A stretch of DNA of 64,000 bases, from positions 1-64,000 of the forward strand of contig JAYKYS010000068.1 of assembly GCA_036924285.1 (NCBI GenBank), in the 5' to 3' direction. The notes below the pieces were generated by a model. It searched no databases, was not told the DNA's origin, and saw only the letters and a program-made list of their open reading frames with translations. Below are positions 1-37,192 of this stretch, in pieces (within the stretch, counting starts at the first letter, position 1; every line of letters begins with the position of its first letter). The DNA is from Asterella californica. Its lineage: Eukaryota > Streptophyta > Marchantiopsida > Marchantiales > Aytoniaceae. The position numbers were made by a program, and so were the translations under genes.

Positions 1-61
1 GCAGAGGGTTGCGTTGCATCCGCTGATTGGGCTGCCGCAGGCCTTGATTTGTATCGCTCAT

Positions 62-1285
62 TCAGACTGCAGCAGGGAAGTGTACAGCCGGCACGCCTGC
101 CATGTTTGTGTCTTGGCTCTTCAGCTGCTGTACATGTGTTGGCTCTCCACCCAGATACCATAAAGCTTTCGTGCTGCTCAGAATCTGCAGCATAAACATG
201 GCAAGTGCTGTGTCAACCTTTTACAGGCACCAGTTGAAGAGCAGTGATATAACCCTGGACGCAGGTCAGCTGCAATGATCTAGACTATATATAGACCATG
301 AAATAATGGAAGTTTCTGCCAATACGCTGCTTGCACGCTAGGGCAGGTGCGCCATGGCCAGCATGTCCCAAACAAAGCAGTGACACCTAAAAGGGAGATC
401 ACCTGCTGCGGACTGCACTGCTGGTTGTCTCTTGTCAGTGCTGCAAGCGTCGATAGGGCCAAAGGCTGGCTGGCTATCCACACATCAGCACTGTGCTGAC
501 AGTTTGCAGCTGTCACCAGCTCCAGCTCTTGCACAGTGACACAGTTCTGTAGCTCTGGCTGCAGATGACGGGAGACATTACCGCTGCCTGCAGCAGAACT
601 GTCACTCAAGCCAGCATATTTCATCACCCCACCATTTTGAGGCTGCGTATAACAGCTTGCAGGAAGAGACTGATACCCCATGCAGCACTCTTACCTATGA
701 TAGCAATGCAGGGACGGTTGTGTAGATTTGTACACTGTGGCAAACTGCTTCGCGGTGTGTCAAGGACACCAGGTGCTTGTTGCATAGGCCAAAAAGACTG
801 TACTATGTTCTGCAAGGGTTCAAGTGGTTTATCAGCCTTCTCCACAGCTGTCAGTGTGCGGTCTGATGTATGGCGTGTGGAAGAAAAGACTTCAGCATTC
901 CCTGGCCACCCTTCCGCTGGTTCCCAGTCTACAGGCCTTTTCCTATTAGCTCTGTTGTGCCTCCTGGCCCACTTACACAGAGGAGATGTGGAGGCAGCTG
1001 TGCAGTCGCGGAGCTCGTTTATTGCTGGTGTCCGAGCTGTTCGAGGGCGCTGCCTCGACTGTGTGAACTAAAATGACTTGACTGCTTGCCTCTGGAGAAA
1101 GCACTGAGAAAGCCAGCTAGCACCAGCAGCAGCAAGACAATGCATAGTCCAGTTTTTGCAATGGCTACGCTACTTGTTCTGTTGCGCCTCGAAGTATCAC
1201 CGCTGGTCAACGACACTGCCTGACGCGCCCAGCCTGAGCGCGACTGGCCTTGATGGGTGGAACGTCTTGGAGTGTCCGTTGTCAT
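62..1285 (-). CDS. Unrecognised single-pass membrane protein, multi-exon
   Basis: I do not recognise this gene. The likely start is the ATG at 1285. The first about 45 residues are rich in S, T and R, followed by one hydrophobic segment (about residues 46-63, around TGLCIVLLLLVLAGFL), which suggests a type II membrane protein of the secretory pathway (inference). A long open stretch at about 700-1060 continues in another frame, starting near PAINELRDC and reaching a good donor (GTAAGAG) near 698. The change of frame near 1060-1095 needs an intron of only about 30 nt or a GC donor, so that join is doubtful. A further open stretch at about 410-650 (VQELELVTAANC) has a donor after CAGCAG. A last exon at about 62-170 contains STKALWYLGG and ends in TGA near 62. 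I see no catalytic motif. A Golgi glycosyltransferase is one possibility, but nothing confirms it. Confidence 0.35.
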
Positions 1286-1675
1286 CTGACGTTTCCTAGA
1301 GCATGTTGATATACTACGAATACATGTACATTGCGGTGTAGCGCTGCGAAACTGAGCGTAAGTTGCGCCCGAGCTATGGGCGGTTTTCGTTCAAGTCTGG
1401 TGTCCCTGAAAGGGACAACCACAAAGCAAAAAACAACGGCGTGTCTGCTGCTAGCGCCTGTACACAGACAGAGTATGGCGCTCTCCGCACACCGCCCTTG
1501 CGCACCTAATATAGAGTGTCCGGCATGCACAACCTATCATTTTTTAATCAACCCGCAGCAAATTAGTCACATCCAGTGTTGGTAATAATGACTAACGACC
1601 GAACATCAAAGCTTTGAGTGCGAGGTCGTGACGAGTTACTTAACATCAAAGCTCCTTTTGGAAGCCGAGACGGTG
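1286..1675. promoter_or_regulatory. Divergent intergenic region, likely bidirectional promoter
   Basis: This 390-bp gap lies between the start codons of the minus-strand membrane protein (1285) and the plus-strand BORCS5-like gene (1676). Open frames here are uninformative. The motif ACATCAAAGCT occurs twice, at about 1604 and 1643, close to the plus-strand start. Promoter function is inferred from the head-to-head layout alone. Confidence 0.4.
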
Positions 1676-2616
1676 ATGGGGAGTGCTACAAGCTCTGAGG
1701 TGCACTCCACGCCAGATCCCACACGAGCTTGAGGCAACCGATTGCAACTCCTTCGTTGTCTGTCTGCAGCGTCAGATCTTAGCGGACGAAGGCGTCGTCA
1801 CTGTGCACACAGCAACAGACAACTCTTCACGAGCTGATCATGACGTACTGGAAAGACTCAGCAAATTGCCTCAGGTCAAGCCGGTCAACTCAAGCAAGGG
1901 TCCGGAGGATCAGCTGTGGCGAGAGTTGACGTCGTATTCCCAAGGTTCGCCTGCCTGATTAGCGTGCGTCTGCGACGTTAGATTGATACTTCCTTTTTTT
2001 GTAGATCAGTTGCAGCTTGACCCCGACCTCACTTTGAGGCTGCTGAACACGTACAAGGTGGGAATTTGTCCTACGTATGACAGCACCAAGCAGCAGCATG
2101 GGTAGATATCTCTCTTGATGCAGACCTGGTGCAAGTCACAAGCTAGTCTGGTGGCACAGCAACAGGTAAAGGCTGACCAAGCCATTTTGCCTGCTAAAGG
2201 CTGTCTGTTATAGCAATGCTTTGACAAGCCTCCTGTTGACTGTCACCATCACCACAGGACTTTGTACACAGCAGAATTGGAGAAGTGGACAAGCTGGCAT
2301 CAGAGGTACTAGAGCAATGTGTCAGGTCGGTTTATGGGCGCTGATCATGATTATGTCACAATGTGCTTATCACTGAGCAGGCCGCTATATATGACAAATA
2401 TATATGTTGATGCAGTGTCCATTCACCGCTGCCCCTTCCTTCTTGCATGTGTGCAGGAGGCAAGAAACTTTGCAGAATGCTACACAGAGCTTCAAGTCAT
2501 TACCTGCCACACAGCAACAGATGGAAGAGCTATCCAGTAGGCTTGCAGTGTGTGCGTCTGCCATAGCAGCTGCTCGCAATCAGATGGCGGCAAGCGGAGG
2601 AGTAGGCAAGGGCTAG
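1676..2616 (+). CDS. BORCS5 (myrlysin)-like BORC subunit
   Basis: Five exons join in phase: 1676-1699, 1770-1944, 2005-2057, 2258-2325 and 2457-2616, giving 159 residues. The protein starts MGSATSSE, matching the N-myristoylated start of metazoan BORCS5 (LOH12CR1/myrlysin family), where glycine 2 anchors the BORC complex to lysosomes. A segment GVVTVHTATDNSSRADHDVL followed by LSKLPQVKPV corresponds in order and spacing to the conserved N-terminal block of that family. The remainder (LDPDLTLRLLNTYKDFV, then ETLQNATQSFKSL and MEELSSRL) is predicted helical or coiled coil, as in the family. In animals BORC recruits ARL8 and kinesin to move lysosomes; a comparable vacuolar or endosomal role in an alga is inference. 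The exon 4/5 join was chosen to keep the coiled-coil frame open. The identification is by remembered family resemblance, so it is moderately sure. Confidence 0.68.
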
Positions 2617-3793
2617 TGCAGTCCATGTCCAGCCCTTGTTGTCACTGACTGGAGTTGGTCTATTTGCCCTGCATGCTCAAGGTACTGCTTATAAAGCTGC
2701 CTCACATAGCAACAGTGCAGCAGCAAACCTTCGTTGCTAGCTTGATGTGCTTGGCAATATATATGCACGGCAGCATCCTGCGACCACTTCACTTGCCCCG
2801 CTGCATGCAATTGAGCCATACATCAACTGTGATGCATTGGAAGAACAACCAGGTTCCGGAAAATGGTGACTCAGTCGTAACCCCGATGTGCTTATATTGC
2901 AATAGAGGCGGGTGGTACCATTGCATTCTGAATTTAGGTCTCAGCATCTGAAGCAGCTATTAGTGCATGCATGTGAGAAGTACTGTGCCACAGAACAGCA
3001 AGGGTGCCTTTCTGAACCAATGTGCTTAAGACCTAAACCTTAGGATCAGCATAATATACTGAGGCCCCAACTTGGTTGACCGATCACACGTATGGCATCA
3101 GTACTTGCAACTGCTAGCCAAAGTTCAAGTCCAAAGTTTGAGTTCAAGCACAGCTGTTCATTAGTGCGCCTAGCCTGGTAGGGGACCACATGCATACCAC
3201 CTGGGAGCAAGATGTCCTGTGAACCAGCCACGATTCATCGATCACGGAGTGTTGACCTGTAGCCAAATTAGAGATTGTCAGCATTGTTTGACAGCGTTTT
3301 AGCAATAGCATCAGCCTGTTGCTGTTGAGCAGTATATGTATTGTGATGTATACTATAGGTCACAGATAAGGACCTTAACACGTCACAAGCTGTGCATACA
3401 ATGACTTGCAGTCATGTTGTAAAGGCCCTTGTCCAAAGCTGGCAGGTGTTTGCCCCTACTTAGTTGAGTACTTGCACACAGAGGTCTCATCAGCAAGCAA
3501 ATAGAGACTGATCCGTACTGTTCATTTCTTGAGCATCCTGCAGAAGGACTGCTGCACTTGGTCAAAATGCTAGTCTTGATAAGAAATGTTTGCATCTAGA
3601 CCAAACTAGATTTCCAGCATGATGCATATGCACATCTGGCCTTCAGGTTTACTGCAACTGTGAGTTGGCTGTGAACAACATGTGTAAAACTTAAAACCAC
3701 ATCTCATCCTCGTAAAAGCTAATTTCAAAAAGTGTACTTGTAACCTCAGTGCCATTATTGCCCGCAAAGATTTGCCACAATCTTGACAACTTC
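2617..3793. other. Intergenic DNA without a recognisable gene
   Basis: Only short, unrelated open frames occur on both strands here, and none joins through plausible splice sites into a known family. It probably holds the 3' end of the BORCS5-like transcript and the 3' end of the leucine-rich-repeat gene, which converge here. Confidence 0.5.
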
Positions 3794-4705
3794 TCATGCA
3801 AGGGTCCTTCCTGCTAGTCTTTCGAACAAGCACGTCAGATGGCGCAACCTGGTTAGGCTTGAAAGATTCACCAGATGTTGATCAAGCTGCTGTAGGTTGT
3901 AATCTGTCATGATGGAGGAAAACCACAAACGTGTGAGTTGAGTGAGTGTACCAAGCTGACAAAACACCTCACGCGTGTGGTCCACTTGAAGCAGCTCCAA
4001 ATCACTTACATGGTTCAATGTAGTCAAGGCATCCCATCTCCTCAAGCGGCCTGGATATTCTCCAGGAACCAAGTCTTTCATTGGACCATTCAGAGTCAAC
4101 TTCTGTAGGCTTGGAAACAGTTTGATGCTAAGAATGTCGCTGCGATTTGTGCCATGCTTGCTGCCAGCCTCCAGATACGTGAGGTTTGACAAGGTAGAGA
4201 AGCTTTCAGGAAAAGCCAAAATACAGGGCTTGAGGAAAGGTGCAAGTCCCTCAGCCCCTGTGAGGGGCTGACCTTGCCCAGTGAGCAAGGTCAGCCCCTC
4301 TGAGGGTTGCCTGATTTTCAGGCTTGTCAAGCTAGTCAGCCGTGCAAGGCATTGACACGGGATCTGCAAAATATCGGGCACCTCTAGGCTGCATAGCCTG
4401 TTCAACGGTGAGGCGTTTTAGATCTACAAGGTCTTGAGACTGAGGCAAGATCAAAACCCTCAGACGAGTGAGAAACGGCATATATTGGATGATTGCAGGT
4501 GGCTGCGTTTTGCCGCAGCACACCGATGTACATGTCCTGAAGGCTTGTGAGGAGGCTGAGTCCATGCAGGGATTTGAAGGCTAGAGAGACACCAGTCAAG
4601 GACAGCTCTAGCTTTTGCAATGTTGGGAAGGTCAGCGCCTCAGGCCATATGAAATCAGGAGAGCTGACTTCAGCGTACAGCGAAGCAGTGCATTGCCCTG
4701 CAGGT
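3794..4705 (-). pseudogene. Leucine-rich-repeat protein gene with broken reading frame
   Basis: Read on the minus strand, LRR units run 5' to 3' in three different frames. They are about 4700-4510 (LTFPTLQKLELSLTGVSL, LLTSLQDMYIGVL), about 4500-4400 (MPFLTRLRVLILPQSQDLV) and about 4400-3794 (LARLTSLTSLKIR, LSNLTYLEA, FPSLQKLTLNGPM, LTQLTRLWF, LSSLTRLRHL, then TGA at 3794). The two joins, near 4500 and 4400, shift frame by one base within continuous LRR homology. There is no room for an intron, since the only GT...AG stretch at the first join is about 24 nt. This is what a decaying LRR gene looks like, or one hit by assembly indels. The 5' end near 4705 is not resolved. LRR proteins are numerous in green algae and the ligand is unknown. 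The hairpin at 4262-4300 lies inside the coding part. Confidence 0.6.
4262..4300. repeat. Perfect 16-bp inverted repeat (hairpin)
   Basis: Arms at 4262-4277 and 4285-4300 (GAGGGGCTGACCTTGC and its complement) are separated by a 7-base loop. A second, overlapping hairpin is formed by CAGCCCCT and AGGGGCTG just to the left (about 4252-4270). The core GGGGCTGACC therefore occurs three times in alternating orientation inside the LRR reading frame. Confidence 0.85.
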
Positions 4706-5786
4706 CAGATGAAGGCAGTTGAATGCCTGCAAGACAATCACACCTGCAGCAGACACACACATGCATGCATGCAGTGCTGCACTACAGGCATGCAAAAGTT
4801 GCAGGCCACCCACACGCTGTGTTTGCATGCACTGCAAAAGCAATGTGCGTACTTGAGACAAGCAGCCAAGCTTTGCAGACCAGCCGAAAGCAGTGACGCT
4901 CTTGTGCTGTCTGCATGTCAGGTTTGGTATGACTGCATGCATTCCAAACCCGTCCCAGGGCTGCTCCAGGCAGAGCGTCCCAGCTAGACTCTACTGTGCC
5001 CATTCTTGGTGGAACATATTGGTGTACTTCAGTATTGGTTGTACGGTATTGTGAAGTGGAATCATGTGTTATTGTTCAGCCTATATGCTGCAGCAAGTCA
5101 GCAACTTTGTCTATGCTCACCACCGGTTCTGTGCTGTAACTACAGCAGCGGCTGGATGGCACCGTTTTCCTGTATTCAACCAAGCAGAAACGCTTGATTA
5201 TTGTAGGATGGAGACAGCCTGGTGCTCTTGCAACCCATCGTTGCCTCAGCCAGTCGCTTGTGACTTGCTTGTAAGCAACTGACGAAGAAGAAGAAGAAGA
5301 AGAAGGAAAAATCGATTAGATGTTTGTTTTGTTCAGCTCAGTCTATTGGTCAAATGGTCATGGTTGGCCCAACGACTCTACAAGTAATGAGTGTATCAAT
5401 GCATCGAACAAGAAAGCATCAAGACGACAAACGGAAACTAAAATGAGGCAGTACTGTAACAGAACGACCCATGTCGTAGCGTGCTACATTATGTGAAAGA
5501 CATTGTAATATCTCTCTCTTTCATGCATCATCACACACGCACACGTGCTTCGCGAGTTTAGGCCTGTGTCTGCAAAACGCTTTGACTGCCATCTCTGAAG
5601 TTGCCCACAAATGGCAGTGTACATGCTGCTTGGTGACTTGGTGAGTGTTAGAAAATGTGCATACCAAAAAGACTTTATATTAGTTTGTCATGTATGCGTT
5701 TACTTACTGCTCAGTTGAAGCCCAAAGAGAACAAGTCTGATAGATATTGGGTAGATTGAATTCAAGGCCTCGCAACCAGCAATTTG
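4706..5786. other. Intergenic DNA with a GAA microsatellite
   Basis: I see no gene here. A GAA trinucleotide run of about seven units lies at about 5284-5305. The left part may hold unrecognised 5' exons of the LRR gene. The right part would contain the 3' untranslated region of ATM, whose stop codon is at 5787-5789. Confidence 0.5.
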
Positions 5787-31717
<25,931 letters not shown>

Positions 31718-33106
31718 CGTGACTTATGTCACGCTGTTGATAATTCAGACGGGTCAACATACGACGTGAGGCACGATCACGAAGGTCTGAAGTTACACGT
31801 GAAGGTATGACTAGCAACTGTTTGGGCGGAGCGCCTCGCACCTCAGACACTCTGCTGGTTCATATGCTGGATTAGAGCCCTACGACACCCTGAGAGACGG
31901 TAAGCAGAGAGCAGGGTGGGTGGTTGCATTGACATGATATGCATGCTGTGACCTAACGACGTTTCATCTTCTATATGTGGCCTGCCTTCTGCAGCCTGCA
32001 GATCCACGCGAAGACTGCAGCCTCCATTGCAATGTCCCTCGAGCATTGTGCTTCATGGTCTGCAGAGCCTGGCGCAAGCCCTGGCCCTGAGGCGGGACTC
32101 TGCAACATTACACACAAGCCTGTGCATGTGTGTTATACGTGCTGTGGAGCCGCCCAACGACATCATGCGCGTCAATACAATCAATACTCTGACACCCTGA
32201 GGGTAGCAGTATGATACTGTATGATACTGTATGATACTGTGTGATACTGTATGATACTGTATGATACTGTATGATACTGTATGATACTGTATGATACTGT
32301 ATGATACTGTATGATACTGCTATCCTCAGGGTGTCAGAGTATTGATTATACTTTCGCATTGCTGCACCAATGCCCTCACACAGCCGCATAGGCTTGCGAC
32401 CATGGGCATCTGTCGGCACACAGGAAGGAGTGCAGAGTCTGACGCATTGCTCGGAGACTACGTAGCATGTCATATCATATTTATATCATCTCATCTTCAG
32501 GAGTCAGGACACATCATTCATGTCATCACACTCATCTTTGACAAATGTTACTGTTTGACTGCCATTGTGTATTCTCCCATGGTTCCAGGCAAGTTACCAA
32601 GCCGTCTTGAGATTTTGTCCACGGGCCAAAGTTGCTATTAGGACAGCGCCTAACTACAAGGTTGAAAATGCATTAATAATTTGCAACGTTCAAAGCTACA
32701 CATACGGTTGACGGTAATTACGGATGGCGCGTGCCGGCCTCAACTGCCGCAACGCTTGACGCCACACCCAACGCCAAAGTTCGAGCAGCAACGCTTGACG
32801 CTTTGCAACGTTCAAAGCTAACTACAACAGCGGTTGACCTCAACAACACAGGTGTGGTCTCGGAAGCGTACGTTGAAGTTTGACGAGTCTTCGCAGGGTA
32901 CAAAAGCTCTCTTGCAGGCTCTTTGCTCACCTCAGCTCTTGTCCTTGCAGGAAGCACTTTGTCGCTGTGCGCACAACTTCGGTCAAACAGCTTGACAAGC
33001 TGACAAAGTGTCCGGAATTCAGCGTTGGTAGCTCGAGCTTCTTGGCAGAGCACGCATATGCAAAAGTGCCCCTTACACTAGCCAGTGCTTCAAGCCCAGG
33101 GGCTAC
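31718..33106. promoter_or_regulatory. Divergent intergenic region between ATM and the B3-like gene
   Basis: The 1.39-kb gap between start codons at 31717 (minus) and 33107 (plus) contains a palindromic minisatellite (32179-32347). It also holds two direct copies of TTGCAACGTTCAAAGCTA at 32681-32698 and 32803-32820, each followed by a CGGTTGAC element, and two copies of AACGCTTGACGC at about 32751 and 32791. I see no convincing gene, though the region is long enough to hide a small one or a 5' untranslated exon. The repeated motifs lie about 410 and 290 bp upstream of the B3-like start and could be promoter elements. Confidence 0.45.
32179..32347. repeat. 35-bp inverted repeats flanking an 11-copy, 10-bp tandem array
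   Basis: Arms at 32179-32213 and 32313-32347 are complementary with one mismatch (GAGGGTA against GAGGATA). Between and slightly into the arms, 32211-32320 is exactly eleven units of ATGATACTGT with two single-base variants. Weaker inverted similarity extends outward to about 32110 and 32410. The whole can form a cruciform or, as RNA, a long stem. Confidence 0.9.
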
Positions 33107-36010
33107 ATGCAGAATATAGAACCAGACCAGGTGCAGCTGGAACACAACGCCCAGCAGGAGCCTGCAGGGCATACGCAAGAGCCGCTGCAGTACGCCCCTG
33201 TTGCCTCAAGCGACCATGACAGACGTTTTCAGAAGGTACCTTTTGCTTCGACCCGTTGGCTTGATCGAGAGCAACAGCGTGCTCCGGTTTTTTTGCTGAG
33301 TTCATTTCGTCACTCGAGGTTTTAAGACGTTGTTGTGGCTGAATCTGCTTGCTTGTCCAAGATTGGTGGCCCAGGTTTGCCAACTTTGTGTCACCTCCCA
33401 TGTCAAACTCCAAGCATCCTGTAAAAAGTGTTATCTTACTGCAGAAAGTTCCCCTACCACAGTAGCGCCAACATACAAGCTGACTCTTCCTTCAGAGTTT
33501 GTCCTCACTCATATGCCAGATATGATGGCTGGCGACTTTGTAATGATAAGTGCAGATGCACACAGAGCTTCACCGTCAGCATTGTGCCACGGTATGCAAT
33601 TGACTTCTCCCAGTATCACTGCAATTATGCATGTCAATCTCAACATACGATCAATGCCTGTCTTATTTATGCAGGCGAAACAAGGATAAGTATGAGTACA
33701 CGGTACAAGCAAAAGCCTGGAAACAGGTATGTCAGCATATTCTGGGCCATATGCACATGCTTAGTGATCTGCAGTTCAGCATGCCGGCGCTTGATCTCAT
33801 TGTTTGACACCCAGGGAAGGCCCAGTCACCAGCAGTTGTCATCAGTCACCAGCAGCAGCACAAGTTCAGGATGCACATCATGCTGTGACTGCTGACAAAT
33901 CTTCGCGCAATTTGCTGCAGGTGGTTGAAGGCCTTGCTATCAAAGAGGGTGACTTGCTAGAGTTTGAGCTGACTCAAGAGCGAGCGCTTCGTGTGACAGT
34001 CATGAAGAGCTCCACGGTCACTCGCAAACCCAAAAAGCTAGCTGTGCCTGAGCTGCAAGCCAGCATGGCAAAAAAGAAGACATACAGAGGGGGCATACAT
34101 CCTGGCATGATGATCCCTGGCCAAGAGGCAGTTGCCATGTCTGATCTTCTGCTGCCAGCTGCAGCCGCTGCAGCAGCACAAGGGCTGCCCATCCGTCTGC
34201 CTGACGTCCACGCAACTCAGGTACACCACAGTTGTGCCCATCATTTTGTTTTCCATGCTGCGTGAGCAATGGAAAGCTGCCAAAACATGCGTGCCAAGCA
34301 GTCAACACGTTATGGTGTGATACTGTCAATCTTGTACCAGCACAGCTGTACTTTTCACATTCCTCCATCTGCGTGAGCATGTTGTGCCGTCTTTCTCTCT
34401 GCGTGTGCCTTCTGTATCAGCAGCATGCATTGTTTCTTACACCCATTATAGTCGCAGGACAACAAGATGGCAGCAGTGATGCTGTCTGCGACACATACCT
34501 GTTTGTACATCACAAGACTTTCCCCTCTCCCCATATTCACATTTATGATGCTGGGTGTGCATGTGCCACCTGACCTCCCTTGCTCTGGCGCTTTCCCATT
34601 GACGACAGCTACAACTGTGCAGTAGCATGCTCTACCTTCCTTGTGTTTGCAAAATACGATTCAGGCTTTCATAGTTAGTAAGTTAAGCTGAGGTTACATA
34701 TCAACATGTCCAGATTAATGACAGTCCATAAGTTGTTGCTACTGGCTGCAGGAAGCCCTGGCAGCAGCAGCAGCTGCACAGTATCAGGGCGGTGGTGAAG
34801 AAGATGTATACCCAGCAGGGGCACATGCCATTGGGCACGGAGGGGTGCATGGGGAGGGTGGAGAGGGGGGCCAGGGTGAGGGTGCACCTCAGATGGCTAA
34901 GCGTACCTCTGACTGGGTACAGGATGGAGAAGAAGAGCAGGACGAGGCTAAAAAGGCTCGCATTGATGGTGATCCAGGTGTACAGTCATGCTGTTGCACT
35001 CATACACTCGGTTGTCTTAGTACCCCAAGCTTCAGACTGCACTCCATGACATTCATGTCTGTGCTGAACAATATCTGGACTGACACAATGTTAGGCATGT
35101 AGCTATAGCTCTGAACATTGCACTGGCATGTTTCATCTTGGCGTGTGTGGGTGCTGATTGTGCTATGCAAAATGTATGATTGCTTATCATGCACTGCACG
35201 CTGTGGAGTCACATTCTTTAGCATCTTATCAACATCTTGCATTGTAGGTGCATCGCCTCAGCGCAGAGCAAACGGCAAGAAGGGCGGCAGGAACAGTGCT
35301 GGCGCTATGAACTTGCTGGCCAATGCTGCTGAAGACAATGAGGCATATGAAAACCCTCTCACGCATGCTCAGCTTCAGCAGCTGCAGCAGCACCTCTTGC
35401 AACAGCAGTTCCAGGTGAACAGCATGCATGTACACATCATTTGCTGCAACAACAGCATATTTCTATCCTTGAGCAAGCAGTACATAATCAAGATGATTGC
35501 CAATGCTGTGCAAAGACCGTGGCAGTCACAGCAAGCATCCAGGATCTTTGCTAGACCAGCTGTGCTTTTGCTTTGTTTCCATTGTCTGACCTGCTTGCAT
35601 TCACATCACTCCCGTCTTCACAGCGGTCATTGCAGGTGAGGGGTGGGCCGCATCAGCTCGATCCTCGGCTGCTTTTGAGCAAGAGGACCATTGAGGATGA
35701 GACGCAGTCTGGCCTACAGTCAGTCACAGCTTTGGGAAGTCTCCTGCAGCGGCTTGACAATCAGCGAATCTTACAGTCAGTAGATCCTGAGGTAAAGCAG
35801 GAGCTCGAGGCCATCAGAAGTGAGCTGCAGTCACACACTGACGCAGTGCTTGACATGATATACAGAATCAAGAAAGTGCAAAGGCATGGATCTGAAGTGC
35901 ATGCAAGCGGTCTTGCTGGCAAGGCTGTACATATACAAGAGAACTGTGTATGCCTCCTGGGCCCCATAGTGTGTGGTTGTGTCTTGTTTGTACCATATCG
36001 TTTTACATGA
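33107..36010 (+). CDS. B3-like DNA-binding domain nuclear protein
   Basis: Exons read are 33107-33235, about 33375-33590, 33675-33726, 33921-34220, 34752-34977, 35248-35414 and 35636-36010. All joins are in phase except exon 2/3, which is off by one unless a weak donor at 33583 is used. A B3-type fold is suggested by YKLTLPSEFVLTHMPDMM and GDFVMISADA, then KYEYTVQAKAW and VVEGLAIKEGDLLEFEL followed by RVTVMK, which matches the strand order and the EGD-hxFxL ending of plant B3 domains. After it come a basic, alanine-rich region, an acidic DGEEEQDE stretch followed by KKARIDGD (possible nuclear signal), a Q/L-rich helix (LQQLQQHLLQQQ) and a C-terminal helical domain (VKQELEAIRSELQSHTDAVL). A sequence-specific transcription factor is inferred. 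The true stop may lie in another exon if there is an intron after RHGSE. Confidence 0.58.
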
Positions 36011-37192
36011 CAACAGTATGGTACAGTTCTCGGTGGCGCAGCAGTGTGTGTTTGGCCTCACAGTGTGCCACCAAATAAGAAATTCCTGCTTGTTTCAATG
36101 CGTTGTATTCCAAACTGGCTTGATAGGGCGGCTTGATGGGGGCCAAATTCGTAGGACTTGTCTGCTGAGGCTGGTGGGACGTGCTGTTATGACAAGCACA
36201 ATTTTGCAGGTCACAATTGTTGAGTTGTCCACATTCTATACTACATAGCACTGCGTGTACGTCGTCATATGAGAACACAACACGTACAGTAACAGATCAA
36301 TGCTGAGGCATGTAAAACTATGCTTCTCTTCCGTCTTGATTTTGAGTACTGAGCAAATGTACTTTTTAGTGACCAACATGTTGCTTGACTGACATTGTGC
36401 CAGGGACTACATCCGTATCTTTGCAGCTGCAGGTCACCTGTCAACACATAATGCATCGTGATCTGTCCACACAGAATGCATCGTGAGCTGTCCACACATA
36501 ATGCATCGTGATGTGTCCACACATAATGCACCTCATTGCTAGCTATAATAGCAATAGCTATAAATTATGTAGAAAAAGTCCTAGTGCAGGAGGCCGAGTT
36601 CGTTCTGTCCTAACATTTACACGTGAAAATACACGATTGTTGTCTCGTTTTTTCTTGTGAACCCCTTTGGACACTTAATGACATGCACACAAGCTGGGGA
36701 AGTCCTAAGATTCTATCATGGGACGTAAACCCTGCCCATTTACAAGGTGTTGAATAGCACTGTGCTCATCCTGCTGATTTCACAGCCACTATGGAAGACA
36801 AACGCCAAGACATATGCACACAGTCAAGCTGAAGCTGCCTCAAACGACTGTTGAATGTGCATTGGCGGGATTACAAGCACACAAGGTGCAGCAAATTGCC
36901 CTTCTTAGCAGTCTTGTCATCCACACAGAAACACACTGACGGTTGACCCCATCCTCCAGCCTCCACTGCACACATAGTTATGCGCCCTGTTCCTACACTA
37001 GTTGCTGTGGCCTCTGTCCAGCTACGCTGGCGCGCTCGCAACTCATGTAGGGCAGCTGCATTCTGCTGCGTTTGCGAAGGCTCCCTCAGCCAGAGCAGTG
37101 CTGGTTATTTTGGTGGGGCTGGCACCAGCCCTATCACATGGATGCATGTTTGCAAGGAGCAGCTGGCCTGCTGCTTTGTCCTGCTGATCCAG
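36011..37192. other. Convergent intergenic region (B3-like and UPF2 3' ends)
   Basis: No gene is recognised. A tandem repeat lies at about 36444-36530. The plus-strand ORF at 36980-37210 is low-complexity in character and overlaps the UPF2 end, so I do not call it. Confidence 0.5.
36444..36530. repeat. 25-bp tandem repeat, about 3.5 copies
   Basis: The unit contains CACATAATGCATCGTGA followed by TCTGTCCA, with one to three changes per copy. Copies are directly adjacent with no spacers. It lies downstream of both converging genes. Confidence 0.85.

Noticed and set aside
32211..32320. 10-bp repeat array considered as a CRISPR or coding repeat
   Set aside because: The unit is too short, there are no spacers, and the open frames through it are a by-product of the repeat.
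36444..36530. 25-bp repeats considered as a CRISPR-like array
   Set aside because: The copies are directly adjacent with no unique spacers, and the context is eukaryotic. It is a simple minisatellite.
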